Source: Serpentinicella sp031432315 (lineage in GTDB: Bacteria; Bacillota; Clostridia; Peptostreptococcales; Natronincolaceae). From it: DNA of 64,000 bases. Below, one piece after another: positions 8,381 through 15,332 of this stretch. The notes below the pieces were generated by a model that saw only the letters and a list, made by a program, of their open reading frames with translations, had not been told where the DNA came from and made no database searches. Every line of letters starts with the position of its first letter. The first letter of the stretch is position 1. The stretch is from positions 1-64,000 of the forward strand of contig NZ_JAVKGO010000007.1 of assembly GCF_031432315.1 (NCBI RefSeq), written 5' to 3'. The translations under genes and the position numbers were made by a program.

Positions 8381-10921
8381 ATGGGAGACAATTTCTATAA
8401 AAATATCATCGATCATTCTATGGTAGGATATTCATACAACAGGGTTATTCGTAATGAAAAAGGAGAGCCCTGTGATTATGTGTTTTTAGAAGTGAATCCA
8501 GCCTTTGAAAAATATACCGGATTAAAAGCAGAAAATCTTATCGGAAAACGGGTAACAGAAGTGTTGCCAGAGATGACTCAGGATACTTTTAATTTTATTA
8601 GTCATTTTGGAAACATTGGGATAAACGGGGGAAGAGGGGAATTTGAGCAATACTCAGAGACCTTAGGCAAATGGTATAAAACCCAAGTGTACTCCCCGGA
8701 AAAGAACCATTTTGTTATTAATTTTATCGAAATAACAGAACAAGAAAATCTTAAAAAAAATTTATATGATCAAACACAACAGTTAGAAAACTTCTTTCAT
8801 GTAAATCTAGATCTCTTGTGCATAGCTGATGTTAACGGAAACTTTATAAAAGTTAACAAAGCTTGGCAAGATACATTAGGGTATACAATTTTAGAATTAA
8901 AAGAAACAAAATATTTAGATCTAGTCCATCCAGAGGATTTAGAAAAAACCAAAAATGCAATGTTACACCTAAAGAACCAAAATAAAGTTTTGAATTTTGT
9001 TAACAGATTTAGATGTAAAAACGGGAACTATCGTTCTATAGAGTGGCGTTCAAACTCAAAGGACAATTTTATTTATGCCGCCGCCCGGGACATAACAGAA
9101 AAAATTCGTTTGTCAGAGAAACTAGCCTATTCAGAACAGATACTTAGACAGGTACTTGATACAATGCCAATCCAAATTTTTTGGAAAGACTTAGACCTAA
9201 AATATTTAGGCTGTAATTTAAAGTTTGCTAAATCCGTAGGCATAGATGCACCGGAAGATATTGTAGGAAAGACAGACTATGATCTAACAAGTACAGAAAT
9301 AGCGGATTTTTATCGGTTAGATGATTACACCGTCATAGAGTCACAGCGACCTAAAATTAATTCAGAGGAGTTTGATATTGACGAAGAAGGCAATGACTTA
9401 TGGATCAAAACAACGAAAATACCATTGTATGATGAAGCAAATAACGTATATGGTGTGATGGGAACCTTAGAAGATATTACAGAAAAAAAAGAAGCAGAAG
9501 ATGCACTAAAAGAAAGTCAACAACGGTATGAGCAATTAGCGAAAATTAGTCACTCCGTAGCCTGGGAAATGGATACAAATGGGGTGTATACATACGTTAA
9601 TGATGTAGTGCGAACAGTTTACGGATACGAACCGGAAGAAGTAATCGGAAAAATGACATTTTATGATTTTGTTCCCAAAGAAGAAAAAGACAAAAGAAAA
9701 AAGATGGGTTTTTCTGTTATAAACAATAAAGAAAAAGTCGAAGATTATGAGCAAAAGCTACGGAATAAAAACAATAAAGAAGTGTGGGTTCTAACAAATG
9801 GATTTCCAATTTTAGATATTAATGGAGACCTTGTGGCCTATAGAGGCATTGATATAGATATTACACAAAGAAAGATGATTGAAAATCAAATGCAACATTT
9901 AAGCTTTCACGACCATCTTACTGGTCTTTATAACAGACGTTATTTTGAAACAGAAATAAAAAGACTAGATCATCCTGACAATTTACCATTAAGTATGGTT
10001 ATGATTGACGTGAACGGATTAAAGCTAGTGAATGATGCCTTTGGTCATGAAGTAGGAGATGAGTTAATAAAAAAAGTAGCAGAGGCGATGAAAGCCGTTT
10101 GCAGACAAGAGGATGTAATCGCAAGGGTAGGTGGCGATGAGTTTATTATTCTGTTACCTAAAACCAGCTCAGAACATGTGCAAAAAGTAATGGATCGAAT
10201 TTTTGAACAGATACAACAGCAAAAAGTAGAGGGGATCGATGTTACTGTTTCCTATGGTTATGAAACGAAAGAGAGAAAGTATCAATCCCTTAACGACTTA
10301 TTAAAAAAAGCAGAAACATATATGTATAAAAAGAAAACTAAAAACAAAGTAGATTTAAGAAATAGAGTAATTGAACAAATTCAGCAACAATTATTTAAAA
10401 AATTCCCCCATGAAAAGAAACATGCAGAGCACGTAGCATACTTTAGTGGACAAATCGGTAAAGCAATGGAGTTAGAGGAAGAAGAAGTTGAAAAATTAAA
10501 AATGATAGGGAAACTTCATGATATCGGTAAGATTGCAATAGAAGACCACATTATTCATCAACAGGCTGGCTATAAAAAAGAAAACTTTAGTGAAGCAGAT
10601 TGGCAAGAGTTTAAACGCCATGCAGAAGTAAGCTACATTATTTTAACCTCATCAAATGAATATACGATTTTTGCAGAGGATGTTTTGCATCATCATGAAC
10701 ACTACGATGGAACCGGGTATCCAAAGGGATTAAAAAAAGAAGAAATACCACTCAATGCTAGAATTTTAGCAGTTGCCGATACCTTTGCAGACCTTGTAGC
10801 ACATAAACAAAACAAAGACGCTTATACAAAAAAAGAAGCAATAGAGGAAATACAAAAAGGTGCTGGAAAAGCTTTTGATCCAGAGATTGTTGAAGTCTTT
10901 GTAAAAGAAGTATTAGATTAA
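8381..10921 (+). CDS. Multi-PAS GGDEF-HD-GYP signalling protein
   Basis: An 846-residue soluble sensor. About four PAS modules precede the catalytic part: residues 1-120, 125-245 (DLLCIADVNGNFIKVNKAWQ), 255-380 (FWKDLDLKYLGC, then GVMGTLEDITE) and 380-505 (DINGDLVAYRGIDIDITQ). GGDEF follows at about 510-660 with intact ARVGGDEFIILLP and I-site RQED. HD-GYP at about 670-846 has LHDIGKIA and HHEHYDGTGYPKGL intact. From the third PAS to the C-terminus it parallels the protein at 2868, so the two arose by duplication, with extra PAS domains here. AAGGAG precedes the ATG. It could switch between synthesis and hydrolysis of c-di-GMP. Confidence 0.92.
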   Translation: MGDNFYKNIIDHSMVGYSYNRVIRNEKGEPCDYVFLEVNPAFEKYTGLKAENLIGKRVTEVLPEMTQDTFNFISHFGNIGINGGRGEFEQYSETLGKWYKTQVYSPEKNHFVINFIEITEQENLKKNLYDQTQQLENFFHVNLDLLCIADVNGNFIKVNKAWQDTLGYTILELKETKYLDLVHPEDLEKTKNAMLHLKNQNKVLNFVNRFRCKNGNYRSIEWRSNSKDNFIYAAARDITEKIRLSEKLAYSEQILRQVLDTMPIQIFWKDLDLKYLGCNLKFAKSVGIDAPEDIVGKTDYDLTSTEIADFYRLDDYTVIESQRPKINSEEFDIDEEGNDLWIKTTKIPLYDEANNVYGVMGTLEDITEKKEAEDALKESQQRYEQLAKISHSVAWEMDTNGVYTYVNDVVRTVYGYEPEEVIGKMTFYDFVPKEEKDKRKKMGFSVINNKEKVEDYEQKLRNKNNKEVWVLTNGFPILDINGDLVAYRGIDIDITQRKMIENQMQHLSFHDHLTGLYNRRYFETEIKRLDHPDNLPLSMVMIDVNGLKLVNDAFGHEVGDELIKKVAEAMKAVCRQEDVIARVGGDEFIILLPKTSSEHVQKVMDRIFEQIQQQKVEGIDVTVSYGYETKERKYQSLNDLLKKAETYMYKKKTKNKVDLRNRVIEQIQQQLFKKFPHEKKHAEHVAYFSGQIGKAMELEEEEVEKLKMIGKLHDIGKIAIEDHIIHQQAGYKKENFSEADWQEFKRHAEVSYIILTSSNEYTIFAEDVLHHHEHYDGTGYPKGLKKEEIPLNARILAVADTFADLVAHKQNKDAYTKKEAIEEIQKGAGKAFDPEIVEVFVKEVLD

Positions 10922-10966
10922 AGATAATATTTAAAAAGAAAGAATTAATTAAGGAAAGAATTAATT

Positions 10967-11010
10967 AAGATAAAAGACTTAGTATGAATAAGTTCCTTTA
11001 TCTTTTGCTA
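10967..11010 (+). terminator. Probable terminator after the multi-PAS gene
   Basis: AAGATAAAAGACTTA pairs, with a one-base bulge, with TAAGTTCCTTTATCTT; TTTT follows. The stem is AT-rich, hence moderate confidence. Confidence 0.6.
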
Positions 11011-11064
11011 AGAAAGTTTAATTTTGTCATCCTGAATAAAATGAAGGATCGCGAGTTTATCATT

Positions 11065-11249
11065 TGAGGAAATTGCATAATTTAGACGAATAAATAAAAA
11101 AAATATACCTTCCCTGCTTCGAATTTGTTGACTTGTTTTTTCGCTATAAATACAATGATATAAGTAAACAAATGAGGCGCGAGCTCAGGTAACATTTTGT
11201 ATATTTATTCTAAGAAAACCTTTAATAATGGAATTATGCAATTTCCTCA
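11065..11249 (+). repeat. MITE-like repeat, copy 1 (185 bp)
   Basis: Bounded by perfect 16-bp terminal inverted repeats (TGAGGAAATTGCATAA and its complement). The interior holds a smaller palindrome (TTGTTGACTTG against a degraded partner) and the hairpin GAGGCGCGAGCTC. No coding capacity. Copies 2 and 3 at 42636 and 58660 share the same layout and orientation. The rest of the intergenic stretch (10922-11389) shows only a terminator and a short GTCATCCTGA...GAAGGATC motif at about 11027-11050, also seen near 49316. Confidence 0.85.
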
Positions 11250-11389
11250 TTTAAAATAGCGGGTGAAATACGATAAAACCTTTAGAAAAGATTAAATACT
11301 GTAATAATTTGACAAAATCAGAATGAAATGATAAGTTCGTAAATAGTATACTAACAGTCAGATTATTTTTAAAAATTCAGGAGGTTATT

Positions 11390-12175
11390 ATGTTAAATAG
11401 AAAAACATTATTCGTACTTCTTAGTATGTTTATATTCTTAATAGGATGTAATAGCGAAACAACTAATACTACGGATCAGCACTTATCAGAAAGCAATGTA
11501 ATAAATATGATTGAAAGTGAAGGCATAGAGATTACAAAAACAAAAGCAACAAGTCCTTTTACTGATGTAAAAATTTCGCCTGAAAGTTTTACCATTAATA
11601 ATACAAATCATGAATTGTTTATATATGCCTTTGATACGATTGAGGAAAGAAAAGAAGATTTCCCAATAACATATTCCGACATTAAAAATGAAACAACCTA
11701 TGTGTTTGCTGCAAAAAATGTTGTGATCGTCTGTGAACTAGGTGAAGCTGAAGAAAGTACATTTTTTAATGCCGTCGACCAAGTTGAAAAAGTTGTATTT
11801 GAAAAACTTCACGATTTAAATGAGCTATTATTTACAGCACAGGGAGCGTACTGGGATGTAGAATATACAATTCATTACTTTGAATATAACTGGTTTGATA
11901 AAGAAGGAGAAGAACATACAGAGAAATTCAGCAAGATATACCCTTTGATACAGTATAAAGGAGATGAAACAATAGCCCATTTAGAGTGGTCCGTTTCTTT
12001 TCAAGACGATGACACGGAAACAAGACAAATAAACAAGCCACTACTAGAAGATGGTACAGTAAACAAAAATTTAACATTTACACAGCGCATTAACTTTCCC
12101 AAAGAAGATGATAATGTAACCATTCATTTACTGTGGAATGATAAAGAAGAAACCCTAAAGCTTGAAGCAAATTAA
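11390..12175 (+). CDS. Putative lipoprotein of unknown function
   Basis: 261 residues. The signal peptide MLNRKTLFVLLSMFIFLIGC gives a lipidated cysteine at residue 20, then a Ser/Thr/Asn-rich linker. The mature part is mixed and acidic, with a central alternating stretch (TAQGAYWDVEYTIHYFEYNW) that suggests beta strands. I do not recognise the family. A strong AGGAGG lies before the ATG and a clear terminator follows, so it looks monocistronic. It sits between a MITE-like repeat and a kinase gene. An extracytoplasmic anchored protein is all that can be supported. Confidence 0.75.
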   Translation: MLNRKTLFVLLSMFIFLIGCNSETTNTTDQHLSESNVINMIESEGIEITKTKATSPFTDVKISPESFTINNTNHELFIYAFDTIEERKEDFPITYSDIKNETTYVFAAKNVVIVCELGEAEESTFFNAVDQVEKVVFEKLHDLNELLFTAQGAYWDVEYTIHYFEYNWFDKEGEEHTEKFSKIYPLIQYKGDETIAHLEWSVSFQDDDTETRQINKPLLEDGTVNKNLTFTQRINFPKEDDNVTIHLLWNDKEETLKLEAN

Positions 12176-12186
12176 ATAGTATGCAA

Positions 12187-12248
12187 ACAAATCACCTTAT
12201 GGTGTAAGATTTAAAATAAAAATCTGACACCATAAGGTGATTTTTGTT
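12187..12248 (+). terminator. Terminator after the lipoprotein gene
   Basis: AAATCACCTTATGGTGT and ACACCATAAGGTGATTTTT pair over the whole arm, with AT-rich extra pairing inside and a T-run at the end. Confidence 0.9.
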
Positions 12249-12325
12249 AAGTTAAGCACCACACCAGTGTGTCAAAATCCCTATAAAAACATACCTTGAA
12301 GTAAGTAAAGAAGGGGGATTGGCAC

Positions 12326-13015
12326 GTGAAAGAGATTCGAGTAAAAAACTATACCATCAAGTTAGCACCTATAGGCCAAGGAGCATATTCCCGTGTATAT
12401 AAAGGCTATGACCATATTAATAAAAAAAGCGTAGCCATAAAAATAATGACAGATCCATTAAAAGCCGCTAAGGAAGCGAAAGTGATGCGGGCTTACCAGG
12501 AGTCTGATTATTTGCCCCATTACTATAATTTCTTTATTGAAAAAAATAGAGCATATCTTGTTATGGAGCATATAAATGGTAGAGTTTTAGGAGGCGACTA
12601 CTATTATAGAGGAAAAAAGCACGACCAAAAATTTAGTCTAGAAGTAGTTATTAATACACTAAGAGGACTACAGCAATTACACAACAGTGGATATGTACAC
12701 TGGGACGTAAAACCAAAAAACACAATGATTATTGCTGGCAGTCCGAAGAAGATTAAAATAATCGATTTTAATTCCACAAGACTAATAAATGAAAAAAATT
12801 CAATACAAAAGGACATAGGCCACGTGGCAATGATGTATATCTATCTTACCAATGGCATCGTACCAGAATCACCAGAACAGGCAGTATTTCGAAATAAGGA
12901 AATCAAGTCTGTTATATTACGCGCTTTAAATAAAGAAAAAGAAGCCCAATATCCATCGGCTAAGGAGTTTATGCAAGCATTGTTAGGCTGTAAAACAAAA
13001 TATTTAAACTATTAA
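12326..13015 (+). CDS. Small Ser/Thr protein kinase-like protein
   Basis: A 229-residue protein that is essentially a bare kinase fold with no transmembrane or sensor domain. Glycine loop IGQGAYSRVYKG (residues 16-27), ATP-anchoring lysine in VAIKIM (K39), catalytic loop HWDVKPKNTM (D127, K129, N132) and metal-binding motif IDFNS (D147). Two departures are visible: HWD replaces HRD and DFN replaces DFG. The catalytic aspartates, lysine and asparagine are kept, so activity is possible, but the missing arginine implies no classical activation-loop control. The usual C-lobe is shortened. It starts at GTG after AAGGGGG. Partner and substrate are unknown. Confidence 0.82.
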   Translation: MKEIRVKNYTIKLAPIGQGAYSRVYKGYDHINKKSVAIKIMTDPLKAAKEAKVMRAYQESDYLPHYYNFFIEKNRAYLVMEHINGRVLGGDYYYRGKKHDQKFSLEVVINTLRGLQQLHNSGYVHWDVKPKNTMIIAGSPKKIKIIDFNSTRLINEKNSIQKDIGHVAMMYIYLTNGIVPESPEQAVFRNKEIKSVILRALNKEKEAQYPSAKEFMQALLGCKTKYLNY

Positions 13016-13220
13016 AATTACTATATTGTATAAAATAATAAACATAACAATCAGAACTTGTGAAGGATAAGGGAATGATAAAAAAGATAGGAATATAAGA
13101 CTAATAACTTTTAATGAAACCATTTTGTAATCCATAGATTTAATTTAATAATAAATGTAAAAGGAGATATATACTTAAAGTAGAAATTATAAAGAGCAAT
13201 GAAAGCACAAGGAGGTCAAC

Positions 13221-13538
13221 ATGGCAGAAAAGATATATAACAAATTAGTTAGAGACCGCATTCCAGAAATAATACAAAACCATAAAAAAACCTGCGAGAC
13301 AACACAAGTAGCAGGGCAAGAACTACAAAGCTTATTGAATCAAAAACTACAAGAAGAAGTCGAAGAATTTCTCCAAAGTGGAGACTTAGAAGAACTTGCA
13401 GATATACTAGAAGTGATCCATGGCATTTTACAGTACAGAGGGACAACCTTCAAAGAACTAGAAGTAATAAGATTAAAGAAAAAAGAAGAACGAGGCGGCT
13501 TTGAAAAAGGGATTAAGTTAATAAAAGTAAAAGAATGA
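13221..13538 (+). CDS. MazG-like nucleotide pyrophosphohydrolase
   Basis: A 105-residue all-alpha protein. It begins KIYNKLVRDRIPEIIQ, typical of the phosphoribosyl-ATP pyrophosphohydrolase-like branch, and shows the metal-binding pattern EEVEEF followed about 15 residues later by EELADILE (the EExxE...ExxD signature of MazG/HisE/dUTPase enzymes). Such proteins clear non-canonical or damaged NTPs. No histidine genes are nearby, so a house-cleaning role is likelier than HisE. AAGGAGG lies just before the ATG. It appears to be a single gene with a weak terminator after it. Confidence 0.88.
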   Translation: MAEKIYNKLVRDRIPEIIQNHKKTCETTQVAGQELQSLLNQKLQEEVEEFLQSGDLEELADILEVIHGILQYRGTTFKELEVIRLKKKEERGGFEKGIKLIKVKE

Positions 13539-13570
13539 ACAAGCTAAGATGCATTTTGGCTTGTTTTATT
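13536..13570 (+). terminator. Possible weak terminator
   Basis: AACAAGC and GCTTGTT pair around a short loop and are followed by TTTATTTTG directly after the MazG-like gene. Confidence 0.45.
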
Positions 13571-13676
13571 TTGAGCAAATAAACAATAGTTAGAGGAAAT
13601 TAGTACCAGTTTATAGAAATTATAGATTTATAAATAAGTAATTAAGACATTTTAACAATAATGAGGGAGTATGTAT

Positions 13677-13805
13677 ATGAATGCTAATGAATTAAAGAAC
13701 AGAATAGAAAATCTAAGCATCTGGAAAAAAGGAGATCAAAGGGCACCCCACAAACCACTACTGATTCTATATGCACTAGGACAACTGGTTTTTAAATGGT
13801 ATTGA
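13677..13805 (+). pseudogene. Truncated restriction-type gene, N-terminal remnant
   Basis: A 42-codon frame with a good ribosome site (GAGGGAG) encodes MNANELKNRIENLSIWKKGD and then RAPHKPLLILYALGQL. The PHKPLLxLxxLG pattern is, as far as I recall, the N-terminal signature of HNH-type restriction endonucleases, including phosphorothioate-DNA-binding McrA-like enzymes. The frame then runs into unrelated sequence: its last few codons coincide with the start of a CRISPR repeat remnant and it stops. The original enzyme would have been several times longer, so this is a deletion junction rather than a small gene. Confidence 0.65.
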
Positions 13806-13874
13806 AACATTAGGTAGTTGTATTCATGCCTGGAACGAGTTTTAGAGCTGTGTTGTTTTAAATGGAAATCAAAC
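13787..13874 (+). CRISPR. Relic of a type II-A-like CRISPR array: half repeat, 30-nt spacer, full repeat
   Basis: 13839-13874 is a 36-nt unit beginning GTTTTAGAGCTGTGTTGTTT and ending AAATGGAAATCAAAC. From memory it closely follows the 36-nt repeats of Streptococcus type II-A arrays, which begin GTTTTAGAGC and end CAAAAC. Exactly 30 nt earlier (13809-13838), at 13788-13808, lies a sequence resembling the 3' half of the same repeat (GTTTTTAAATGGTATTGAAAC, with mismatches; split here as GTTTTTAAATGG plus TATTGAAAC). Thirty nt is the usual type II-A spacer length. No cas9, cas1, cas2, csn2 or tracrRNA is visible nearby, so this is a dead fragment. Confidence 0.72.
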
Positions 13875-14028
13875 CGGCACGGTGATTTTTTTACACTAAT
13901 ATATGTAAGAAAGTAAATTTAGATATGTATAAGATATAGTTACAAACCTTAAACAATGAATTAAATTAGATTATACAGTACAAAAAAGCGAGACGGTAAC
14001 AAAAGTTATTATCTCGCTTTTTATATTT
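13871..14028 (+). repeat. Direct repeat flanking the RM island, left copy
   Basis: About 158 bp nearly matching 19736-19897 in the same orientation. Shared blocks include ATATATGTAA, AAGATATAGTTACA, CCTTAAACAATGAATTAAAT, TATACAGTACAAAAAAGCGA and a terminal hairpin. The two copies bracket the protease-like gene, the methyltransferase, the endonuclease and the regulators. The left copy directly continues from the CRISPR repeat. Confidence 0.8.
13984..14025 (+). terminator. Terminator-like hairpin inside the left direct repeat
   Basis: AAAAAGCGAGACGGTAAC and GTTATTATCTCGCTTTTT form a stem with a few wobbles and an A/T run on each side. It may also end the opposing DUF3267 gene. Confidence 0.75.
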
Positions 14029-14030
14029 AC

Positions 14031-14648
14031 CTATCCCTCAGCAACTTCTTCCCACTCAACATACCAATAAGAATGAAAACCCGAGGCTTGTGTCATTGCA
14101 TCCTTTGGCATTTGGGTATAAGTATTATAAACATTTAAAAAATCACCCGTACACCCCAATAACTCAAATATAGCAAATGAATAAATAAAGTTTGCAATAG
14201 ATAAATAAGAAGGAATAAAGACCCATACAGCCAGTGGTAAAAAACCTAAAACTAAACTTGGTAATAAACACAGTAAAATAAACCTTCTTTTAGAAACTGG
14301 ATACGTCGAGTGTACAAATGCAGCTAAATTTTTTGGAGCATACCATAGCTCTACTTCTGCATCCTTTGGAAATACAATGGCATGAAGTAGCTCATGCACG
14401 CCAATAGCAAAGTATGATGCTATAAATGCATAAAAATTTAGCCCTACATTGGGAGAAGCCCCTTCTATTCCCGTCTTTATAACAGTCGTAAGTGCTCCAA
14501 TTATAAATATCGGAATAACAAAAACTCCCGATACTAAACTAAACTTCCCCAGAGAATCTGGTTCATTAAATTTGATTGCATGTTCAGGCAAATTTCCCTT
14601 TTCAAGTTGAGACGGATCCTTATATCGCCCCTTCCACTTTAATTTCAT
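14031..14648 (-). CDS. DUF3267-type membrane protein, putative zinc metalloprotease
   Basis: A 205-residue integral membrane protein. A short soluble N-terminus is followed by about four hydrophobic helices. GVHELLHAIVF carries an HExxH zinc motif (HELLH) inside or next to a helix, as in the DUF3267/M50-like family, here thought to be intramembrane-type proteases. Activity and substrate are not established for this family. The ATG has GGAGC upstream on the minus strand. It lies within the directly repeated island but looks unrelated to the restriction system and may be a passenger. Confidence 0.75.
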   Translation of the reverse strand: MKLKWKGRYKDPSQLEKGNLPEHAIKFNEPDSLGKFSLVSGVFVIPIFIIGALTTVIKTGIEGASPNVGLNFYAFIASYFAIGVHELLHAIVFPKDAEVELWYAPKNLAAFVHSTYPVSKRRFILLCLLPSLVLGFLPLAVWVFIPSYLSIANFIYSFAIFELLGCTGDFLNVYNTYTQMPKDAMTQASGFHSYWYVEWEEVAEG

Positions 14649-14770
14649 TTAATTGCTCCTTATATGTGTTTTTGGCTACTAAACAAACTATTATGGATAA
14701 TTATACCTTTATACAAATACACTTTCAATTTTTTTAAAATAGTTTTTCCAGCAAATAGATTAAATAAAAT

Positions 14771-14802
14771 ATGGTTGTTTTGGAGCCGGTTATTTGTCAA
14801 AG
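14771..14802 (+). repeat. Displaced 32-bp fragment of the HD-GYP gene at 20026
   Basis: 30 of 32 bases match 20062-20093, inside the HD-GYP coding region (reading VVSEPVIC there). Here the frame stops a few codons later. It is followed by AAACCGGGACGGTG, a motif related to those at 13872 and 19736. Nothing else in this part of the intergenic stretch looks functional. Confidence 0.7.
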
Positions 14803-14889
14803 AAAATAAACCGGGACGGTGTGGACAAGACCCATTTTGGTTACACCTTGAGTACGGTTGATTTATCTAATTTTTTTCTGGCACTATAA

Positions 14890-15025
14890 TTTTTGTAGGT
14901 CTCGAAAAAGACCAGATTTAACGGTGTAGATCCTAACGGTCCCTAATAGGGGAGCTTTAGTATTGACTTCAAAAACGAGTATAAAAAAAGTACCCAAGTG
15001 GGGATGTACGACGCTCGAAAAAGGT
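14890..15025 (+). other. Structured non-coding region of unknown type
   Basis: Three successive foldable units precede the restriction-modification genes: GGTCT/AGACC around CGAAAA (14898-14913); CTAA/TTAG enclosing TCCCT/AGGGG (14933-14960); and CGAG/CTCG enclosing GTACCC/GGG-GTAC (14976-15017). There is no reading frame and the base composition is richer than the flanks, which is unusual for simple AT-rich spacer DNA. It could be a small RNA, a leader of the controller gene, or the guide-RNA end of a lost IS element. I cannot assign a family. Confidence 0.4.
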
Positions 15026-15112
15026 AAATTTTATGGACTATACTTACTTTAAAATGAGTTGGAGTTATGTTATTCTATTTAGAGAGAATTTTATTCTACC
15101 GGGAGGTATATG

Positions 15113-15331
15113 ATGGCATTATCTTATAATCGTTTGTGGAAATTAGCCATAGATAAAGGAATAAATAAGACACAATTAAGAGACATAACAGGGATTAGCA
15201 ATCAGACGCTTTCTAGGTTAAGCAAAAATCAATATATTAGCATGGAAGTATTGGATAGGATTTGTAATTGCCTAGAGTGTAATGTTGAAGACATTATTGA
15301 ACACATTAAGATTGATGAGGAGAAAAAATAG
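15113..15331 (+). CDS. Xre/Cro-type controller of the RM system
   Basis: A 72-residue helix-turn-helix protein of the YozG/Cro type: LSYNRLWKLAIDKG, then TQLRDITGISNQTLSRLSK as the DNA-binding helices, and VLDRICNCLECNVEDIIE as the dimer part. It lies directly upstream of the methyltransferase, whose start is one base past this stop, so the two are translated from one message. The ATG at 15113 sits six bases after GGGAGG and is preferred over the ATG at 15110. Small HTH genes in this position usually time expression of restriction genes. That role is inferred. Confidence 0.85.
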   Translation: MALSYNRLWKLAIDKGINKTQLRDITGISNQTLSRLSKNQYISMEVLDRICNCLECNVEDIIEHIKIDEEKK

Positions 15332-15332
15332 A

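Noticed and set aside
14664..14861. A 65-codon plus-strand frame in the island
   Set aside because: No ribosome site; it spans the displaced HD-GYP fragment and a repeat motif.
14976..15017. Possible pistol-type self-cleaving ribozyme (CGAGTATAAA resembles a piece of that core)
   Set aside because: The required 5' partner strand and pseudoknot are missing, so the resemblance is a short chance match.
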